A stretch of 56,327 nt of DNA from an uncultured Craurococcus sp. GTDB lineage: Bacteria; Pseudomonadota; Alphaproteobacteria; Acetobacterales; Acetobacteraceae. The translations under genes and the position numbers were made by a program. The notes beneath the pieces were generated by a model, which saw only the letters and a list, made by a program, of their open reading frames with translations, was not told the DNA's origin and did no database searches. Of this stretch, positions 9,523 through 17,650 are shown in pieces; the stretch's first letter is position 1, and each line of letters begins with the position of its first letter. Location of the stretch: positions 1 to 56,327 of the forward strand of contig CADCTD010000090.1 of assembly GCA_902805545.1 (NCBI GenBank). The letters run 5' to 3'.

Positions 9523-9963
9523 ATGGCGTTCAAGGGCAAGCCGCCGGGCAGCGGGTCGGGCGAGATGTCCCGCACTACCCAGGCGCTCCGCCCCTCCATC
9601 GCGCTGTCGGAGGCGGAGGCGCGCAAGGCCCGCGCGCTGCGGCGCCAGGGCGAGGCGCCGCCGGTGATCGCCGAGCGGCTCGGCCTGCCGCTCGAGGAGG
9701 TGGAGAAGGCCCTCCTCCAGATGCGCAACCCCCGCCCCGAGACCACGCGGGGCACGCTCAACGTGACGCTCGCCGCGCATCGCTTCGTCCTGAGCGAGCG
9801 GCAGGGCGACGAGCCGCTGTGGCAGACGATGGACCGGCTGGTGGACGAGCTGATCCGCCGCAGGGCGGAGGTGGCGCGGCGCGGCACCGCCCGCCGCAGC
9901 GGCCCCGCGGCGGATGACTGGCTGCCCGGACTCGACGCGCCGGAGCCGGACCGGCCGGGTTGA
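9523..9963 (+). CDS. Hypothetical protein with a possible helix-turn-helix
   Basis: A 146-residue protein I do not recognise. Residues about 27-65 (RKARALRRQGEAPPVIAER, then LGLPLEEVEKALLQM) look like a helix-turn-helix of the kind that reads iterated short DNA-binding helices. The central part (NVTLAAHRFVL to LVDELIRRR) is probably alpha-helical, and the ends are disordered and Pro/Gly-rich. It starts 18 nt after corC and could be the last gene of that operon. It lies immediately upstream of a stress-type promoter for the KaiC-like gene. Base composition matches its neighbours. Confidence 0.6.
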   Translation: MAFKGKPPGSGSGEMSRTTQALRPSIALSEAEARKARALRRQGEAPPVIAERLGLPLEEVEKALLQMRNPRPETTRGTLNVTLAAHRFVLSERQGDEPLWQTMDRLVDELIRRRAEVARRGTARRSGPAADDWLPGLDAPEPDRPG

Positions 9964-9968
9964 GCGAG

Positions 9969-9994
9969 GGAACCAGACCCGCCGGGAATTCGTT
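9969..9994 (+). promoter_or_regulatory. EcfG-type (general stress response) promoter upstream of the KaiC-like operon
   Basis: GGAAC at 9969-9973, then exactly 17 nt, then CGTT at 9991-9994. This matches the consensus recognised by alphaproteobacterial EcfG sigma factors of the PhyR-NepR-EcfG general stress response (GGAAC-N16/17-CGTT). It begins 6 nt after the stop of the preceding gene and lies about 100 nt before the KaiC-like ATG, in the correct orientation. The match is seen directly; use by EcfG is inferred. Confidence 0.6.
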
Positions 9995-10093
9995 ACAGGT
10001 CCTGTAGCCTGGGGCCGGGCCCTGCCCGACTGTGGCCGGAATCATTTCGGCGGCCTCCCGTTCGGGCGACGAGCCGGACGCATGGGAGAAAAG

Positions 10094-11611
10094 ATGACCG
10101 CGCAGCCTGACACCGCCGATGGCGATCCGCCGCGGGTCTCGACCGGCAGCATTGGCCTTGATCACATCCTGGGTGGCGGCTTCGATGCCGATCGGCTCTA
10201 TCTCTGCGAGGGCCGGCCGGGCACCGGCAAGACCACCCTTGCGCTGCAATTCCTGCTGGAGGGCGTGCGGCGCGGCGAGCCGGTGCTCTACATCTCCCTC
10301 TCCGAGACGGAGCGGGAGTTGCGCCTCGTCGCCAAGCGCCATGGCTGGTCGCTTGACGGCATCACGGTCTTCGAGCTGGTGCCGCCGGAGGCGAGCCTCG
10401 ACCCGAACCGCGAGCTGACTGTTTTCCACCCCGCCGAGATCGAGCTGAACGAGACGACGCAGCTCGTCTTCGACCGGGTGCAGGCGTTGAATCCGGCGCG
10501 GATTGTCCTGGACAGCCTCTCCGAGCTGCGGCTGCTGGCACAGAACTCGCTCCGCTATCGCCGGCAGATCCTGGCACTGAAGCATTTCTTCACCGGCCGC
10601 GACTGCACGGTGATGATGCTGGACGACATGTCCTCCAAGGCGGATGACCTGCAGCTCCACTCCATTGCCCACGGCGTCGTCTTCCTCGAGCAGATGGCGC
10701 TCGACTACGGTTCCGAGCGGCGGCGGCTGCGCGTGGTCAAGATGCGCGGCATGCCCTTCCGCGGCGGCTACCACGACTTCACCATCCGGCGCGGCGGGCT
10801 CGAGATCTACCCGCGGCTGGTTGCGGCGGAGCATCGCGGGCCGCCGGCGACAGGGCTGGTCGGCAGCAGCAGGCCGGGGCTCGATAGCATGCTGGGCGGC
10901 GGGCTGGAGCGCGGCACCAGCATGCTGGTGCTGGGCCCGGCCGGGGTCGGCAAGTCCGCCGTGTCGCTGACCTATGCGCTCGCCGCGGCAGAGCGCGGCG
11001 AGCATGCCGTGGTCTACGCCTTCGACGAGGGCAGCGCCACCATCCTCACCCGCGCCGCAGCGCTCGGCATCCCCTTGCAGCCGGCCATCGAGGCCGGGCT
11101 GGTCCGCATCCAGCAGATCGATCCGGCAGAGCTCTCGCCCGGCGAGTTCGCCCACCTGGTACGCAACGCCGTGACGCAGGACGGGGCAAGGGTCATCATC
11201 ATCGACAGCCTCAACGGCTATCTCAGCGCCATGCCGGACGAGCGCTTCCTCATCCTGCAGATGCATGAGCTGCTGAGTTTTCTGAACCAGAGCGGCGTGC
11301 TGTCCATTTTGGTGCTGGCGCAGCACGGGCTGGTCGGGCCGATGCAGACGCCGGTCGACATCAGCTACCTCAGCGATGCAGTTCTCATGCTGCGCTATTT
11401 CGAGTTCGAGGGCGTGGTGCGGCGGGCGCTCTCGGTGGTGAAGAAGCGGAGCGGGGCGCATGAGCGCTCCATCCGCGAGTTCCGGCTCGGGCGCGGCGGC
11501 ATCGCCATCGGGCCGCCGCTGCGCGAGTTCAGCGGCATCTTCAACGGCACGCCGCAGTACAGCGGCACCAGCGCCCCCTTGCTGCCTGATGATGAACCAG
11601 ACCAGCGCTGA
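10094..11611 (+). CDS. Two-domain KaiC-like ATPase
   Basis: A 505-residue protein with tandem RecA/KaiC domains, each with a P-loop: GRPGTGKTT at residues about 40-48 and GPAGVGKSA near 280-288. The spacing matches cyanobacterial KaiC at a constant 7-residue offset. At that offset the CII catalytic pair is D311-E312 (KaiC E318/E319) and the CI pair is S70-E71 (KaiC E77/E78). The phosphorylation loop reads T419...S424-Y425 (KaiC T426, S431, T432). There is no kaiA or kaiB nearby. A KaiC-like stress-timing or signalling ATPase is likely rather than a full clock. The ATG at 10094 is preferred over the one at 10082 because GGGAGAAAAG precedes it. Confidence 0.85.
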   Translation: MTAQPDTADGDPPRVSTGSIGLDHILGGGFDADRLYLCEGRPGTGKTTLALQFLLEGVRRGEPVLYISLSETERELRLVAKRHGWSLDGITVFELVPPEASLDPNRELTVFHPAEIELNETTQLVFDRVQALNPARIVLDSLSELRLLAQNSLRYRRQILALKHFFTGRDCTVMMLDDMSSKADDLQLHSIAHGVVFLEQMALDYGSERRRLRVVKMRGMPFRGGYHDFTIRRGGLEIYPRLVAAEHRGPPATGLVGSSRPGLDSMLGGGLERGTSMLVLGPAGVGKSAVSLTYALAAAERGEHAVVYAFDEGSATILTRAAALGIPLQPAIEAGLVRIQQIDPAELSPGEFAHLVRNAVTQDGARVIIIDSLNGYLSAMPDERFLILQMHELLSFLNQSGVLSILVLAQHGLVGPMQTPVDISYLSDAVLMLRYFEFEGVVRRALSVVKKRSGAHERSIREFRLGRGGIAIGPPLREFSGIFNGTPQYSGTSAPLLPDDEPDQR

Positions 11612-13277
11612 CCTCGCCAGCCCGCGGGTGCTGGTCCTCGCCCCCACCGGGCGGGACGGCACGGCCTCGGCCGACCTGCTGCGCCGTGCGGCGCTCTCGG
11701 CCGAGGTCTGCGCCGACCTGGCCGAGCTGATGGACGGGCTGGAGGCAGGGGCGGATGCCGTCTTCGTCGCCGAGGAGGCGCTGATCGGCCGGCCGATAGA
11801 GCCGCTGCTCGACTGGGTCGAGCGGCAGCCGCCCTGGTCCGACATGCCCTTCGTCGTCCTCACCAGCCACCGGCAGACGCCGCAGGCGGTGGCGGGCCGG
11901 GCGCGGCTGGTGGCGGCGCTGCGCAACGTCTCGCTCCTGGAGCGGCCGGTGCAGGCCATCACCCTCACCAGCAGCCTGCAGGCCGCGGTGCGGGCGCGGC
12001 GGCGGCAATACGAGGTCCGCGCGCACCTGGCCGAGCGGGAGCGGGCAGCGCGCGGGCTGGAGGAGCTGGTCGCCGCGCGGACGCAGGAGCTGGAGGCGGC
12101 GAACGGCGCGCTGCGCGCCCAGATCGCCGAGCGCGAGCGGGTGGAGGAGACGCTGCGCCACGCGCAGAAGATGGAGGCGATCGGCCAGCTCACCGGCGGC
12201 GTCGCGCATGACTTCAACAACCTGCTGATGGTGATCTCGGGCGGGCTCGACATGCTCGGCCGGCAGCGGGACGCGGCGCGACAGCAGCTCCTCATGGACG
12301 GCATGCGCCAGGCGGCCGGGCGCGGCGCGGCGCTGACCCGCCAGCTTCTCGCCTTCTCGCGGCGGCAGGCGCTGAACGCGGAGGCGGTCGACCTCGCCCG
12401 GCAGATCGGCGGCATGCGGGAGCTGCTGGACCGCAGCCTCCGCGGCGACGTGCACGTGACGCTCGACTTCGCGCCGGGGCTCTGGCCGGTGGAGGTCGAC
12501 CCGGGCGAGCTGGAGCTCGTCGTGCTGAACCTCGCGGTGAATGCCCGGGACGCGATGCCGGAGGGCGGCACCATCGTCATCCGCGGCGAGAACCGGCCCG
12601 GGCTCGAGGCGCACGGGCTGCGCGGGGATTTCGTCGCCCTCTCCATCGTCGATACCGGAACCGGCATGCCGCCCGAGGTGCTGGAGCGGGTCTTCGAGCC
12701 CTTCTTCACGACGAAGGACATCGGCAAGGGCTCCGGGCTCGGCCTGGCGCAGGTCTATGGCTTCGCCCAGCAATCGGGCGGCACGGTGCGGATCGACACG
12801 GCGCTCGGGCGGGGGACGACCATCCTGCTGCTGCTGCCGCGCTCCATCCGCGCTCCCGTTGCGGCGGAGCGGCACCTGATCGACCTGCGGGTCGAGCGGC
12901 CGTCGGAGACCCCGATCGGCCATGTGCTGCTGGTCGAGGACGACGACGAGGTGGCGGCGCTGGTCGGCGAGATGCTGGTCGCGCTTGGCTTCGAGGCGAC
13001 CCGGGCGGCGAGCGCGGCGGCGGCGCTCGGGGCGCTGGCGGATGGGCGGGGGATCGACCTCGTCTTCTCCGACGTGATGATGCCGGGCGGGATGAACGGC
13101 GTCGAGCTGGCGCGCGAGGTCCGGCGCCGGCGGCCGGGCCTGCCGGTGGTGCTGACCACCGCCTATGCCGAGGCGGCTCGGCGCGCCGCCGAGGCCGAGG
13201 GCATCGCGCTGCTGCCCAAGCCCTACCGGCTGGAGGAGCTGGCGGCGGCGACGCGGGTGGCGATCGGCCGGCCGTGA
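11589..13277 (+). CDS. Hybrid sensor histidine kinase with degenerate N-terminal receiver
   Basis: A 562-residue protein whose start overlaps the KaiC-like gene by 23 nt. Residues about 12-130 look like a receiver fold without the phosphorylatable Asp (AVFVAEEAL where a D-x-x-M/L-P would be). A coiled coil follows (about 140-195), then a HisKA domain with His207 in VAHDFNNLL, and an HATPase domain (NLAVNARDAM, DTGTGMP, EPFFTTK, GSGLGLAQVYG). A C-terminal receiver has phospho-acceptor Asp495 in VFSDVMMPG and a late Lys in LPKPYR. No transmembrane segment is seen, so it is cytoplasmic and probably takes input from the KaiC-like partner. Confidence 0.88.
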   Translation: MMNQTSADLASPRVLVLAPTGRDGTASADLLRRAALSAEVCADLAELMDGLEAGADAVFVAEEALIGRPIEPLLDWVERQPPWSDMPFVVLTSHRQTPQAVAGRARLVAALRNVSLLERPVQAITLTSSLQAAVRARRRQYEVRAHLAERERAARGLEELVAARTQELEAANGALRAQIAERERVEETLRHAQKMEAIGQLTGGVAHDFNNLLMVISGGLDMLGRQRDAARQQLLMDGMRQAAGRGAALTRQLLAFSRRQALNAEAVDLARQIGGMRELLDRSLRGDVHVTLDFAPGLWPVEVDPGELELVVLNLAVNARDAMPEGGTIVIRGENRPGLEAHGLRGDFVALSIVDTGTGMPPEVLERVFEPFFTTKDIGKGSGLGLAQVYGFAQQSGGTVRIDTALGRGTTILLLLPRSIRAPVAAERHLIDLRVERPSETPIGHVLLVEDDDEVAALVGEMLVALGFEATRAASAAAALGALADGRGIDLVFSDVMMPGGMNGVELAREVRRRRPGLPVVLTTAYAEAARRAAEAEGIALLPKPYRLEELAAATRVAIGRP

Positions 13278-13306
13278 CCATCCTGCCCCCGCCGCGTTGA
13301 GGCGGG

Positions 13307-14041
13307 ATGGACGCCGGCAAGGATCCCTTCGATGTCGACCTGGTCTTCCGCCTGCTGCGGGAGACGGTGGCGAGGCTGCCCAAGGCGGCGATGTTCGAGT
13401 TGCGCGACCGCGGCCATGGCTCGCCCTTCGAGCAGCTGGTGGCGGCGCTGATCTCGGCGCGCACGCGGGACGAGGTGAGCCTGCCCGTCTCCGAGCGCCT
13501 CTTCGCCGTGGCGAACACGCCGGCGGCGATGGCGGGGCTGGAGGAGGCGCGGCTCGTCGGGCTGCTGAACGGCGCGACCTTTCCGGAGCCGAAGGCGCGG
13601 GACATCCTCGCCCTCTCGCGCCGGATCGCGGAGGCCGGGTCGGTGCCGGACACGCTCGAGGGGCTGATGGCGCTGCGCGGCGTCGGGCCGAAGATCGCGG
13701 CGCTGACGCTCGGCATCGGCTTCGGCAGGCCCGCCATCTCGGTCGACATCCATGTGCACCGCATCGTCAACCGCTGGGGCTATGTCGCGGCGCCAACGCC
13801 GGAGCGGACGATGCAGGCGCTGGAGGCGGTGCTGCCGGAGCGCTACTGGATCGAGATCAACGAGCGGCTGGTGCCCTTCGGCAAGGCCATCTGCACCGGC
13901 GAGCGGCCGCGCTGCGAGGGGTGCCTTCTCATCCGGCAATGCCGGCAGGTGGGGGTGCTGCCTACTCGTCCCGCCGCGGGCGGGCCAGGAGCTGCGCCAT
14001 CGCCTCGGCGACGGTCGCCTCGCCCGCCAGCAATGCGGTGA
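13307..14041 (+). CDS. nth: Endonuclease III (DNA glycosylase/AP lyase)
   Basis: A 244-residue base-excision repair enzyme that removes oxidised pyrimidines. The helix-hairpin-helix LRGVGPKIAALTLG carries the catalytic Lys, and VDIHVHRIVNRWG carries the catalytic Asp. The [4Fe-4S] loop is the exact C-x6-C-x2-C-x5-C pattern (CTGERPRCEGCLLIRQC). After the last cysteine a Pro/Arg-rich tail of about 30 residues runs 80 nt into the convergent gpsA gene, which suggests a tail that is not needed for the fold. The start at MDAGKDPFDVDLV is the first ATG after the kinase gene. Confidence 0.93.
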   Translation: MDAGKDPFDVDLVFRLLRETVARLPKAAMFELRDRGHGSPFEQLVAALISARTRDEVSLPVSERLFAVANTPAAMAGLEEARLVGLLNGATFPEPKARDILALSRRIAEAGSVPDTLEGLMALRGVGPKIAALTLGIGFGRPAISVDIHVHRIVNRWGYVAAPTPERTMQALEAVLPERYWIEINERLVPFGKAICTGERPRCEGCLLIRQCRQVGVLPTRPAAGGPGAAPSPRRRSPRPPAMR

Positions 14042-14939
14042 CGGCGGCACAGACCGGCAGTTCCACCCCGGCGGCCGTGGCACGGTCGAGCAGGGCGGGA
14101 GCGGTGCTGGCGCCCTCCGCGACGCTGGCCTTGCCGGCCAGGGCCTCCACGAGGGTGAGGCCGCGCCCGAGGGCGAGGCCGAGCGCGGTGTTGCGGCTGG
14201 ACGGGCCGGTCGCGGTCAGCAGCAGGTCGCCGAGGCCGGAGAGGCCGGCTGCGGTCTCGGTCCGGCCGCCGAGGGCGGCGACCAGCCGGGAGAGCTCGGC
14301 AAGGCCCCGGGTGATGAGGGCGGCGCGGGCATTCTCGCCGAGCCCGGCGCCGATCACCGCCCCGGCGGCGATGGCGATGACATTCTTCGCCGCGCCGCAG
14401 ACCTGCACGCCGAGCGGGTCGTCGCTGCCGTAGAGACGAAAGCCGGGGGTGGCGAGAAGGCCGATGGCAGCCTCGCGCAAGGCCGGGTCGCGGCTGGCGA
14501 GCACGGCGGCGGCGGGCAGGCCGGCGGCGACCTCATGGGCGAAATTCGGCCCGGAGAGGATGGCGGCCGGATGGCCGGGGCGGAGCTGCTCCAGCAGCTC
14601 GAGCGGAAGGCGGAGGCTTCCCTGCTCAACCCCCTTGGCCGCGAGGATCAACGGCGGCAGCGGCACCGGCAGCCGGGCCAGCAGGCCCCGCAGATGCTGC
14701 GTCGGGACGGCGAGGATCGCCGCCTCCGCGCCGGCCAGCGCGGCGGGGTCGGCGGTGACGGCGATGCTCGGTTCGAGCGCGATGCCGGGCAGGTGGCGGG
14801 CATTCTCCCGCGCCGCGGCGATGACGGCGGCACGGGCCGGGTCTCGCGCCCAGAGCGTCACGGTGCCGCCGGCGCGCGCGGCCTGCACCGCGAGCGCCGT
14901 GCCCCAGGCGCCGGCGCCGATGACGGCGAGGCGGGCCAC
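13962..14939 (-). CDS. gpsA: NAD(P)H-dependent glycerol-3-phosphate dehydrogenase
   Basis: A 325-residue enzyme that reduces dihydroxyacetone phosphate to sn-glycerol-3-phosphate for phospholipid synthesis. The N-terminal Rossmann motif is VIGAGAWGTALA. Family motifs include PTQHLRG, AAKGVEQG, LSGPNFAHEV, the CGAAKNVIAIAAG stretch with the catalytic Lys, and GLSGLGDLLLT. Its start is 5 nt from the rlmJ stop, so the two minus-strand genes are probably one transcript. Its 3' end overlaps nth tail to tail. Confidence 0.95.
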   Translation of the reverse strand: MARLAVIGAGAWGTALAVQAARAGGTVTLWARDPARAAVIAAARENARHLPGIALEPSIAVTADPAALAGAEAAILAVPTQHLRGLLARLPVPLPPLILAAKGVEQGSLRLPLELLEQLRPGHPAAILSGPNFAHEVAAGLPAAAVLASRDPALREAAIGLLATPGFRLYGSDDPLGVQVCGAAKNVIAIAAGAVIGAGLGENARAALITRGLAELSRLVAALGGRTETAAGLSGLGDLLLTATGPSSRNTALGLALGRGLTLVEALAGKASVAEGASTAPALLDRATAAGVELPVCAAVTALLAGEATVAEAMAQLLARPRRDE

Positions 14940-14944
14940 CCCTC

Positions 14945-15772
14945 CTATTCCCCGGCGATGCGGGTGATGGCCCAGCCCTCGCCCGGCTCGCGCATGCCGA
15001 GGCGTTCCAGCAGGGCGGGGAGGATGGCGCCGGCCGCCGCCTCGAAATGCCAGGGCGGGTTGGCGATGAGCAGGCCGCAGCCATTGAGCCGCTGCGGATC
15101 GGTCGGCTCGCGCAGCCAGAGCTCGGCGGCGATCAGGTCGCGGACGCCGCCCTCCTGCAGGGCGGTGTGGAAGGCGCGGACCGGGGCGCGGTGCTTGATC
15201 GGATACCAGCAGGCCTGGATGGCGGCGCGGAAGCGATGGGCGACGAGGGCGATGCCGGCGGCCATGCGCTCGAACTCGCCCTCCTGCTCGAAGGGCGGGT
15301 CGACCAGGACCAGTCCGCGGCGTTCCGGGAAGGGCGTGAGGGCGCGGAGCGCCTCCCAGCCGTCGCGCAGGTGCACGGCGACCTGCGGGTCCCGCCGGAA
15401 GCGGGCCCGCAGCACCGCATGGTCCTCCGGATGGAGTTCGCAGGCGAGGAGCCGGTCCTGCGGGCGGAGCAGGGCACGGATCAGCGCGGGGGAGCCGGGA
15501 TACCGGGCCGGGGCGCCCGCGGCCCGGACCAGGTCGAGGAAGTCCGAGAGCGGCCCGCCCTCGATATCGAGCAGGCGGAGGATGCCGCGCTCCGCCTCGC
15601 CCGTGCGCCCGGCCTCGGGCGCGGTGAGGTCATAGGCGCCGAGACCGGCATGGGTGTCGAGCACGCGGAAGGGTGCAGGCTTGGCGGCGAGCGCCCGCAG
15701 CAGCGCGGCCAGCAGGGCGTGCTTCATGCAATCGGCGAAATTGCCGGCGTGGAAGGCGTGGCGGTAGTTCAT
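14945..15772 (-). CDS. rlmJ: 23S rRNA (adenine(2030)-N6)-methyltransferase
   Basis: A 275-residue methyltransferase. The N-terminus MNYRHAFHAGNFADCMKH is the family hallmark. A SAM-binding segment follows (FRVLDTHAGLGAYDL), and the catalytic DPPF motif is VLVDPPFEQEGEF. RlmJ modifies A2030 of 23S rRNA in E. coli. Length is normal. It is the first gene of an rlmJ-gpsA pair and is divergent from the FkbM gene across an AT-richer spacer. Confidence 0.93.
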   Translation of the reverse strand: MNYRHAFHAGNFADCMKHALLAALLRALAAKPAPFRVLDTHAGLGAYDLTAPEAGRTGEAERGILRLLDIEGGPLSDFLDLVRAAGAPARYPGSPALIRALLRPQDRLLACELHPEDHAVLRARFRRDPQVAVHLRDGWEALRALTPFPERRGLVLVDPPFEQEGEFERMAAGIALVAHRFRAAIQACWYPIKHRAPVRAFHTALQEGGVRDLIAAELWLREPTDPQRLNGCGLLIANPPWHFEAAAGAILPALLERLGMREPGEGWAITRIAGE

Positions 15773-15959
15773 TCGGAAGAACTTCGTTGTACTACAAAAA
15801 CACTTCGGATCGTGGCCATGTCTCTCACCCCCAGCGTTCTATTCGAGCCACGCTGCATCGGAACTGGACCCGGCCATAGGCCGCCTTTCTATGTTGAATC
15901 GCATTTCCGTGATATGGTCGGCCACCTCCTCCACCGTGCTTTGAGAGATTCCATCCATC

Positions 15960-16964
15960 ATGTTCGCCGGTAAGCGGTTGGCGGCTCTGGCCGATCATCT
16001 CGAACTCCTTGGGCAACGGTTCGAGACCAAGCTCACGGAGGCAGCGCAGCTTCCTGCCGGCCTATCGCCCTCCCAATGGAGCCAGATCGCAGAGGTGCCA
16101 GCGAGGCTCGACCGCATCGAGCAACGCCTGGAAGAGATTGTGCAGTACTTCGCCCACCATCTCGCAGTGATCTCGAATTCGCAGTCCACGTATCTCGGCG
16201 ACCAGACGGCGCTGACGCGGCTTCGCTCCGGCCAGAGCATCTACGTCGACACCCGAAGCGTGGACCTCGGCTCCCACCTCCTGCAAACCGGGTTGTGGGA
16301 GGAGGGCTACATGAAGCTCTTCTCGCGTCTCATCCGCCCCGACGATACCGTCCTCGATATCGGCGCCAATCATGGCGTCTACAGCATGGCGGCTGCTCTC
16401 GCAGCCGGGCCTCGAGGCGCGATCCACGCCTTCGAGCCGAATTCCCGGCTGGCGAGGCTGGTTCGCGGCAGCCTCGCAATCAATGGCTATGGCGGGTTTG
16501 CACAGGTGCATCAGGTCGCGGTCAGCGACGCCGAGGGGGAGACCATCCTCTCCTTCGACCCGGCCTGGTCCGGGGGCGGCCATATCGGCGAAGGCGGCGG
16601 CGGACACGAGCGGGAGGCCCAACCTTGCAGGGTCGTGCGGATCGACGACCTGTTCCCCGATACCGCCTTCCGCGCTGACGTCATCAAAATGGATGTTGAA
16701 GGCTTCGAGGGCCGCGCCATCCGCGGCATGCTCCGCCTTCTGGAGCGGTCGAGCACGGTGAAGATGATGATGGAGTTCGCGCCGGCCATGATGGGGCGCT
16801 CGGGCGTCACGGCGGAGGAGACGGTCCGCATGCTGCGGCAACTGGGCTTCCGCTTCTGGTCGATCCACCATGACGGCAGCATCGTGCCCGAGCCCGTTGT
16901 GGATTGCGCCGTCGGGCCCGACACCGTCCGCAACATCCTGGTCAGCCGCCAGGACATTGACTAG
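15960..16964 (+). CDS. FkbM family SAM-dependent methyltransferase
   Basis: A 334-residue protein. A helical N-terminal region (residues 1-75) is followed by an FkbM domain with the SAM motif VLDIGANHGVYSMAAA, then AFEPNSRLARLV, and a closing VIKMDVEGFEGRAI. Such enzymes often O-methylate sugars or lipids of surface polysaccharides, and the substrate is unknown here. The gene and especially its 5' spacer are visibly less GC-rich than their neighbours and use more A/T-ending codons. No glycan genes adjoin it. Recent acquisition is plausible. Confidence 0.85.
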   Translation: MFAGKRLAALADHLELLGQRFETKLTEAAQLPAGLSPSQWSQIAEVPARLDRIEQRLEEIVQYFAHHLAVISNSQSTYLGDQTALTRLRSGQSIYVDTRSVDLGSHLLQTGLWEEGYMKLFSRLIRPDDTVLDIGANHGVYSMAAALAAGPRGAIHAFEPNSRLARLVRGSLAINGYGGFAQVHQVAVSDAEGETILSFDPAWSGGGHIGEGGGGHEREAQPCRVVRIDDLFPDTAFRADVIKMDVEGFEGRAIRGMLRLLERSSTVKMMMEFAPAMMGRSGVTAEETVRMLRQLGFRFWSIHHDGSIVPEPVVDCAVGPDTVRNILVSRQDID

Positions 16965-16975
16965 GCCAAAGCCGG

Positions 16976-17650
16976 TCAGGGCAGGCAGAGCGCGGCGATG
17001 CCGGCGGCCACCTCGGCCGGCTGGCGGAGGCTCGCCGGGTTCTCGCCCGGCATGGCGACGGCGCGGAGCCGCGTCGCCACCGGCCCCGGATCGACGAGCT
17101 TGACGCGAAGCGGCGTGCTCTCGACCTCCGCCGCCCAGGAGCGGGCCAGATGCGCCTGCCCCGCCTTGCCGAAGCCGTAGAGGCCCCAATAGGCGCGCGG
17201 CGCCTCGGCCACCGCATCGGCGAGGAAGACGGCCCGGCCGGCCGGCGCCGCGCGCAGCGGCGGGTCGCAGGTGCGGATCAGCCGCCAGGTCGCGGTGAGG
17301 TTCACGGCAACGCTCTGCTGCCAGTCGGGCGGCATGATGTGCGCGACCGGCGTCAGCTTAGCCAGCATCCCGGCGGCATGGACAAGGATGTCGAGACGGC
17401 CGAAGCGATGTACGATCGATGGGCCAAGCATGTCGATCTTCTCGGCATCCTTGGCGAGGTCGAGCGGGAAGAGCGTCGCCTGGCCGCCCTCGCCGCGGAT
17501 GGTGTCGTCCAGCTCCTCCAGCGCGCCCTGGGTGCGGGCGGTGAGCACGCAATGCGCGCCCATCCGCGCCAGCTCCAGCGCCACCGCGGCGCCGATGCCG
17601 CGCGAGGCGCCGGTGACGAGGGCGACCGAGCCCTCCAGCGGCCCGGCCAT
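16976..17650 (-). CDS. Short-chain dehydrogenase/reductase family protein
   Basis: A 224-residue Rossmann protein starting with the NAD(P)-binding motif TGASRGIG and an LDILVHAAG motif. The active-site Tyr and Lys are present as YGFGK. The usual catalytic Ser one strand earlier appears to be missing (FLADAVAEAP where VFVSS is typical), so catalysis may be altered. The substrate is unknown. The ATG overlaps the purF stop by one base (TGATG), so it is co-translated with purF. An SDR after purF is common in related alphaproteobacteria. Confidence 0.82.
   Translation of the reverse strand: MAGPLEGSVALVTGASRGIGAAVALELARMGAHCVLTARTQGALEELDDTIRGEGGQATLFPLDLAKDAEKIDMLGPSIVHRFGRLDILVHAAGMLAKLTPVAHIMPPDWQQSVAVNLTATWRLIRTCDPPLRAAPAGRAVFLADAVAEAPRAYWGLYGFGKAGQAHLARSWAAEVESTPLRVKLVDPGPVATRLRAVAMPGENPASLRQPAEVAAGIAALCLP

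Noticed and set aside
9758-12727. 989-codon minus-strand open frame
   Set aside because: Shadow of the KaiC-like and kinase genes; Ser/Arg/Ala-rich, no recognisable domain.
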